Source: Vitellaria paradoxa
Lineage: Eukaryota; Streptophyta; Magnoliopsida; Ericales; Sapotaceae
Reading direction: 5' to 3'
Length of the DNA stretch: 64,000 nucleotides
NCBI GenBank assembly: GCA_019916065.1
Contig: CM034234.1
Location: 2,428,963-2,492,962 of the forward strand
This document shows positions 58,351 to 64,000 of this stretch, piece by piece. The number at the start of each line of letters is the position of its first letter. The first letter of the stretch is position 1. The position numbers were made by a program, and so were the translations under genes. Under the pieces are notes generated by a model that saw only the letters and a program-made list of their open reading frames with translations, had not been told where the DNA came from and did no database searches.

Positions 58351-58617
58351 TTAAGTTGGATTAGAAATTTCTGTCTCTTTTTTTTTTTTTTTTTTCCTTC
58401 TAACACCCACTCCACAGCAGATTTAGGGGTCCCTGCCATTTGACATTGGAATAATTTGTTGTGTTAAATTTTCAAAAATATTGGAGAAAATTGCAATCCA
58501 TCATTAACAAGCGACTGAAGTGCTTTTCGAAAATTAAAGGACGTTGATTTTTTTTTCCCTGTGATTAAAAAAAAAATCAAAACCAATTACAAGAATAAAC
58601 TAAAATAAAATAAAATA

Positions 58618-58651
<34 letters not shown>

Positions 58652-58706
58652 GGACACTGGAAACAAGCAAAACAGCGTAAAAAATTGAAACCCAGTCGTG
58701 TTAGTA

Positions 58707-59380
58707 TTTGAGTACTTAAGACCAACTTTCAAATAGGGTAGAATTTTTTTATTTTTTTACTGTTAAGGTGATAAAAATTTGTGTTAAAAGACATTTAACA
58801 AAATATTATTAGGAAAAATATATTTTATAATTACATTTTATATTTCTTAAAAACGCACCATCCTTACATTCGTGTTTGTGTTTGAGTACTTGAGAGGTGC
58901 CGTTTGGCAACTCAAAAAAATACCAAAAGTTACATTTTGTAACTTTTGGTGTGTTTGACAAAATCATAAATTTTCTCACTTTTTTGATTTGTTACAGTAA
59001 AAAATACACTTTATAATTACAACTTTTTTGATTTGCTACAGTAAAAAACATACCAAACACCCAAAAGTTACCACTTTTTTGCTTTGTTACAGTAAAAAAT
59101 TTACCAAACATCCAAAAGTTACTAAAAAAATACTAAAAATTTCATTTGGTTCAACCAAACACACAAAAAGTGCCAAAAAAAAACATCCAAAAAATTACAA
59201 GAACTTGAATTTTTTTTGAACTTCCAAACACCCCCTAACTTTTAAATAGGGTAGAATTTTTTTTTTTAATGTTAAGGTGATAAAAAATTGTTTAAAAAAT
59301 TATTTAACAAAATATTATAAGAAAAAAATATATTTTATAATTACATTTTATATTTCCTAACAACGCAACATTCTTACATT
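58707..59380. repeat. 174-bp tandem duplication with a MITE in the second copy
   Basis: The unit runs from tttgagtacttaagacc (58707) through aatagggtagaatttttttat and tatattttataattacattt to cttacattcg (58872). The second unit starts tttgagtacttgag (58881) and, after the MITE at 58894-59235, continues aacttttaaatagggtagaa and repeats the same order to about 59380. A TAA array (58617-58650) lies just upstream. Confidence 0.8.
58894..59235. mobile_element. 342-bp MITE inside the tandem duplicate
   Basis: Ends aggtgccgtttggcaactc and, reversed, ggggtgtttggaagttc; right flank TAA (59236-59238), left flank TGA. Internal repeats of ttgttacagtaaaaaa and caaaagttac occur three times. The uninterrupted first copy of the duplication serves as the empty site. 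Confidence 0.75.
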
Positions 59381-59439
59381 TTTTCTCAAAAAATCCCATT
59401 TAAAAAAAAAATTACATCTTATGATTGCGTTTGGTCCCT

Positions 59440-60544
59440 TGTTCTACGAAAACCAGGTTGGATTAAACCCACCGCCATCGGCTTCCTTGCAGAACTAAAA
59501 CCCAAATTTCCCAAAGTGTGTGAGAGGCAGCCGCCGTTGGGTGAATCGACGCGCCGGAGACACCCGCCTCCGAACACGCCGGTCCTTCTGGTATGTCCAC
59601 CTTCTATTTCTTCTCGCCTTCCAGTTCCCTTCTTCTGGTTTATATATGTATATAGAGCTCCCTCCTTCTGGTACATATAGGATGCGATCTTTACAGTCTT
59701 CTAGTCTCCATCAGTTTCAGGTCTATTCCCCTATCTCTAAGGATACGAAAAATTGAAGAAGACAAGTTGATTCTATTTCCATTTCTTTCGTTTTATAGTT
59801 AAATTTTGTTCTGAACCAAAAATTTGGAGCCTCTGTTATTGAGGGTCTCATTTCACTGTTCAGAACTCGTGATCCCCCAAAAATTATTATGATTTTCATA
59901 GCAGATGTTTGAGATTTATTAATGGAATACATCAAATTGATTTGATATAAAGGGTAACTGATCCTAATGGGACTATAGAACGGTAAGTGTGGCTAATATG
60001 AAATAATATGAACGTGGGTGTTCATGTTTAAAAAGGGAATAAAATGGATGGAAGTCGTGCTTCCACATTGTTATCTCTAACTGCAAACCCATGAGAGGCA
60101 CGGTTAACTTAAAAGAATTTCTTAGTTAAAAAAGGACCATTGTTCTGTGTTTTTGAGTTTAGCAGTATATTAAATTTAGTGTAATAATGAACATTTTTTT
60201 TTTTTTTTGGTGGTGGTGGTGGTGGTTTTGCTATTGGTTGCCCTTGAACTTTGATTACAGCAGTTGACCATGGGAGAGAGAAATTAGAACGAACCAGGTA
60301 AACTTGGAAATATCTGGTGTTGTAGAGGGTTGGAGGATAACATATTTTACAATCCTTTTTTTAGCTAAACAAATTTTCTATTGGGAAATCTGGCTTTTTT
60401 GGTTGTCGAGGGCCGTTTTCTTGTTGCTCCTTCATACATTTTGATTGATTCAAAGGAGCTGAAGAATTGTACTTGCTTTATTGTAGAATTGTACTCCGTC
60501 CCACTGTAAATTTGCAAGAAAAATTGGCTTATAGTATTCATAGC
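59440..60544 (+). other. probable promoter and split 5' leader of the TRM7-like gene
   Basis: A GC-richer stretch (59460-59590) with two AAACCC telo-box-like motifs (59465, 59499) ends at a good donor (ctg|gtatgt at 59591). A short candidate leader exon lies at 60264-60297 between acag/cag and gaaccag|gta, and a third begins at 60487 after ttgtag and runs into the ATG at 60545. The middle piece holds a tiny upstream frame (ATG at 60270, stop after five codons). All this is inferred from splice-site look alone. Confidence 0.4.
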
Positions 60545-61341
60545 ATGGGCAAAGCATCGAGGGATAAGAGGGTGAGTTACAATCTTGGGTTATCCTTTCT
60601 ACCATGTCTGGGGTTATCTGATGTTCTAGCTTGTGGTAATGTTGGTTATGCGTACAGGATATCTACTACCGAAAAGCAAAAGAAGAGGGTTGGCGTGCAC
60701 GAAGTGCTTTCAAGCTCCTTCAGATTGATGAGGAATTCAACATATTTGAAGGTATAAATTCGCTGATCTTTCCATAGTTGATTTATTTATTTCGATTGTA
60801 ACCAGGTATTAAATTATTAGAGAGTGAACTTTTTATATAAGCTGTTCCAAAATTGTCCATCTGTCTTCTCTTTTCTCGTTTTAATTGTTTTAAATTACGA
60901 AGGTATCTCCCAGTGCAACATTACTAAAAGTGGGGACTTTAGGACTTTCATGTCTAGTTTCTTATATTGATGAATAATGACATTTTTGTTGCATAAAATA
61001 TATTTTGTCAAGGAAGACAGCAAAATATCTTAAATTAGCGTGTTCATGAAAGGCTGTTTTGTCCAATATCTCTATGCTCATTTTATTGGTCCATAAATCT
61101 GCTTAAATTACTATGCTTAATAAACTTTTTAACATATAGTAAACCATGAAAACTATTTTTTTAAACAGCTTTCCATAGTTATATGTTTATTTAGAGTTCC
61201 TTATTATCTATTTATTAGAATACCTCACTTTTTGCTGTTTGATCCAACATTATTTGCAGGAGTGAAGCGTGTGGTAGATCTATGCGCTGCTCCTGGTAGC
61301 TGGAGTCAGGTAAATTTGACCATCAAGTTGAAGAGACATTG

Positions 61342-61384
<43 letters not shown>

Positions 61385-64000
61385 ATAAGTTATTTGTGCA
61401 AAAATGACAGCAAATGACACATTCCGACATATATTTTTTTTATCTGATTTGCTACTGACTAGTTTGGGCAGTTAATCTTCTACATGTTCACACCCAATGA
61501 ATTCGTTGTACCCTCTTTAACGTGGCTTGGTATGTTGTTGTAGTTCTATACTGTCCTACCTCCACAACATTTACAAACATGGAATATGTGCTTAAGCAGT
61601 TCCGGATTCACTAGAAATAATATGCAGACTAGCAGAATTATCAATTAAAAAAAAAGATTTACATAATTTGGCTGTCTTTGATGACTGTCTCATGTACATT
61701 TATCCTGTTTGAGTCTTGAAAAATAGATGGTAATGATTAATATGCCAACATTCAATGTACACCCCCCCTCTCCCTCAAAGAAAAAGAAAAAGAAAACAAT
61801 AAAAAAAGAATGAAAATTAGGATAAATAAATCATGAGTAAATAAAACTGAAAATCCATGGGTGAAGGGGACAGTGTATTTCCCTTGTTTTCTTGCTGTTT
61901 GGGGTGAATATATGCAGAGTGTTTTGTCCAGTCCCTGATACTTTGATCTTGTGTATAGGTTTTGAGTCGGAAATTGTATCTGCCAGCAAAGTTGTCACCT
62001 GATTCAAAGTGAGTTCCATTGTTTGAATTTGCACTTTCTTGGTAATTTTTTTTAGGATAATTTGCAGTTTTCACTTTCTTGAACTTTAATGCCTTATTCA
62101 TCTGCCCACGTTATTAGTAAATAATTATACAACCTAGTTTCAATCAATAGTATTGTAATTACTGGTTTCAACATGATTGAATTTGAGGTTGCATTTGGCA
62201 GTGGTAGTCTGAACTTTTGATTCATTTAGACTTGTCACAGTAAGAAGCTTTTGGATTTGTTTAGCTAAACTCCTTGCAAAACAAATCTTCTTATTTATTT
62301 GTATTTTAATATTCTTAATTTGTTCTTGGGACTTGCTAAGACTCTATGAACTCATATAATGGAAAACTATAATATGGGCCACTTAATTACGTGGCACTCT
62401 TTATTTCAAGACATTAGGCATGAAACTCCTATTGTAGTTATCTGACATGGACTTTGTGTTTCAACAAAGGTAGAGCCACATAATATCGAAAAACTTCTAA
62501 AATTTAGCTATGTGATGTTTGGCATCAATAAGTTTGGGTGCTGTTGAGAATAGGTGAATCGTTCAACCAGGAAAGGTTGGTTGAACAAGAACTCATTGAT
62601 TGCCAACACAGAGTTATTGCATATTAGCTTTCCGCAATACGACCAAAATTTCAGTTCCTCTTAGAAAACTATACATACAGTTCCTTATTTTGGTTTAGTT
62701 TGAATCATTTGTCTTTTATAGTAATTGTCCATTCTCAGGATCTGAAATGAAAAGTGCCTTATAATTTTTCAGTCTGAAGATCTGTGAGCTGGTCTCTCTC
62801 ACTCTCTCTCACATACATATTGAATAAATGATAAAATGATTAAAATACTCTCATAAATTGACTGGGTACTTCTAGTTTTTTTCCCTGTTGGTAGGCTTAA
62901 GTCAGATAAATATGGAGAAGTTATGGATCTTAATAGAGCAAAAGACAGAGGGTGTCAATCTAAATCTTTCTTTCATGCCACTGATAGTTTAATTCCACAT
63001 ATGTGCATAAAACATAAGAAGGTGTGTTGTGGGTGGATAGAAACATAACAGAGTAAACTACATAATTATGGTTGAAGATACTGTCAAGCTTGTAATTTAG
63101 AGTGGCTGAAAGGTAGTTAGTTACTCACTTCCCCATTGTTCGTACATGTTTCAATTTTTCCATTTAAAGTGCACCTCCTTTGGATTCACTTACACACGTA
63201 TGGGTGCTTTAAGGCACCAACATATTGGGTTAGTTTGTGCTTGACATCATGATATTTGTTCCTTATAGTTGGATAATTTAAAAGGAGAACATGCTAATTT
63301 ATAAAATTTATAAATAAAGATGATACTATTCTCCTCAGTGTCATCCCCATCATGTGTGAAGCCTTATGGTCAAAGGCATAGTTCGTTACTCTTCATCATA
63401 TTTTGCAGGGACGACCTTCCACTTATTGTGGCTATTGATTTGCAGCCAATGGCTCCAATTGAAGGTGTTATTCAAGTGCAGGGTGATATTACAAATGCCC
63501 GAACAGCTGAAGTGGTGTGTGCACTCTTTCCTCCTCTTAGGTTCTTTGTTATCAGTTGTTTGTTTTACATTCTAAAGAGAAACTATTTCTGATGCGTTTT
63601 CAAAATATATATTTAAACTAAACTCATTATGTGAGCCTTTCTGTAGAGTTAGGATTCAATCCTCAGTGCCTTTTTATATTAATAACAGAGAAATTGCTGT
63701 TATCTCTTCTTTTTCAGCAAAGAATGGTTTGGACCCTTCGATATATGGTGAATGATTTTCTTCTTTGTTCAGGTTATTAGACATTTTGACGGATGCAAGG
63801 CTGACCTGGTTGTCTGTGATGGTGCTCCTGATGGTTAGTCGAAGAAAACATGATTACAACTTCATATTTTATGTGTGCCTTCCCTTGCTATTTTGTTGAA
63901 TCTGATCTATGTTTTCCTGAACTGGCTTTGTCCTTGTCGATTTCAGTTACTGGGCTTCATGACATGGATGAATTTGTTCAGTCACAACTCATTTTGGCAG
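60545..64000 (+). CDS. TRM7: TRM7/FTSJ1-type tRNA 2'-O-methyltransferase, 5' part
   Basis: Exons visible: 60545-60571, 60658-60751, 61260-61309, 61959-62008, 63409-63514, 63773-63833 and 63947 to the edge, with GT-AG borders and matching phases; 147 residues so far. The protein starts [20 protein letters not shown], near identical to the eukaryotic TRM7 start. K28 in RARSAFK is the first residue of the K-D-K-E catalytic tetrad. [11 protein letters not shown] (about 50-60) is the SAM-binding loop, and CDGAPDVTGLHD carries the catalytic aspartate. TRM7 methylates the ribose of positions 32 and 34 in the anticodon loop of some tRNAs, together with partner proteins, in the cytoplasm. The remaining tetrad residues (K, E) and the C-terminal half lie beyond the window. 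Truncation is only the window edge. Intron 3 starts with a TC microsatellite (61343-61382). Confidence 0.95.

Noticed and set aside
58617..58650. CRISPR-like regular repeat (TAA array) and other dinucleotide arrays
   Set aside because: Simple microsatellites without spacers. Same for arrays at 9103, 12383, 15341, 40056, 46050 and 61343.
59028..59219. Open frame with repeated KHPKVT-type words
   Set aside because: It is a translation of the internal repeats of the MITE at 58894-59235.
1..64000. A new multi-gene or defence-type system
   Set aside because: The intact genes are unrelated plant housekeeping and lipid genes, and everything else is repeat or decay. No clustering, shared regulation or novel domain set is visible.
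63947..64000. Truncated TRM7 pseudogene
   Set aside because: The gene is cut only by the window edge. All seven visible exons are in frame with conserved motifs.

Overview
The window is nuclear chromosomal DNA from a flowering plant, almost certainly a eudicot and possibly woody. It has strongly AT-rich intergenic DNA, GT-AG introns, plant-specific gene families (a land-plant cutin-type GPAT, a secreted GDSL esterase, NRT1/PTR transporters), a decayed plant Ty3/gypsy element and dozens of miniature inverted-repeat transposable elements (MITEs). I cannot name the species. There is no sign of bacterial, organellar or viral genome sequence. No CRISPR array, tRNA or rRNA gene was seen.

Layout. 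1-7158 is a minus-strand Ty3/gypsy retrotransposon of Tat type, with its 5' LTR, primer-binding site, gag, protease, RT, two RNase H domains and integrase. It is broken by frameshifts and its 3' LTR lies outside the window. 7.2-15.5 kb is gene-free and holds MITEs, a probable non-autonomous retroelement remnant with a nested solo LTR, and a 1 kb AT-rich Tourist-like element. 15563-16449 is a solo LTR of the same family as the first element, carrying six copies of GACACGTGG. About 0.5 kb downstream lies an intact two-exon GPAT6-like gene (16942-19456). A five-exon GDSL esterase/lipase is on the minus strand at 24872-26567. 26.8-35 kb is repeat-rich.

35-49 kb is a graveyard of NRT1/PTR (NPF) transporter copies. 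A 5'-only copy at 35.1-35.9 kb runs into a fossil of GPAT exon 2. Two tandem, nearly full-length copies follow at 39.1-42.3 and 44.8-48.3 kb, each carrying several one-base indels. Copy-specific MITE insertions show that some elements landed after the duplication. 50780-56724 is an intact ten-exon gene for the proteasome lid subunit RPN8/PSMD7. 60545 to the window edge is the 5' part of a TRM7/FTSJ1-type tRNA 2'-O-methyltransferase.

The four intact genes are unrelated (cutin lipid synthesis, secreted esterase, proteasome, tRNA modification) and do not form a pathway or cluster. The only possible functional link is that GPAT6-type acyltransferases and some GDSL enzymes both act on cutin, but nothing here proves that this GDSL is a cutin synthase. 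I found no new multi-gene system. The points most worth following are the G-box array in the solo LTR in front of GPAT6, the NPF/GPAT chimeric fossil with clean transposon footprints, and the GDSL protein with an altered block III.
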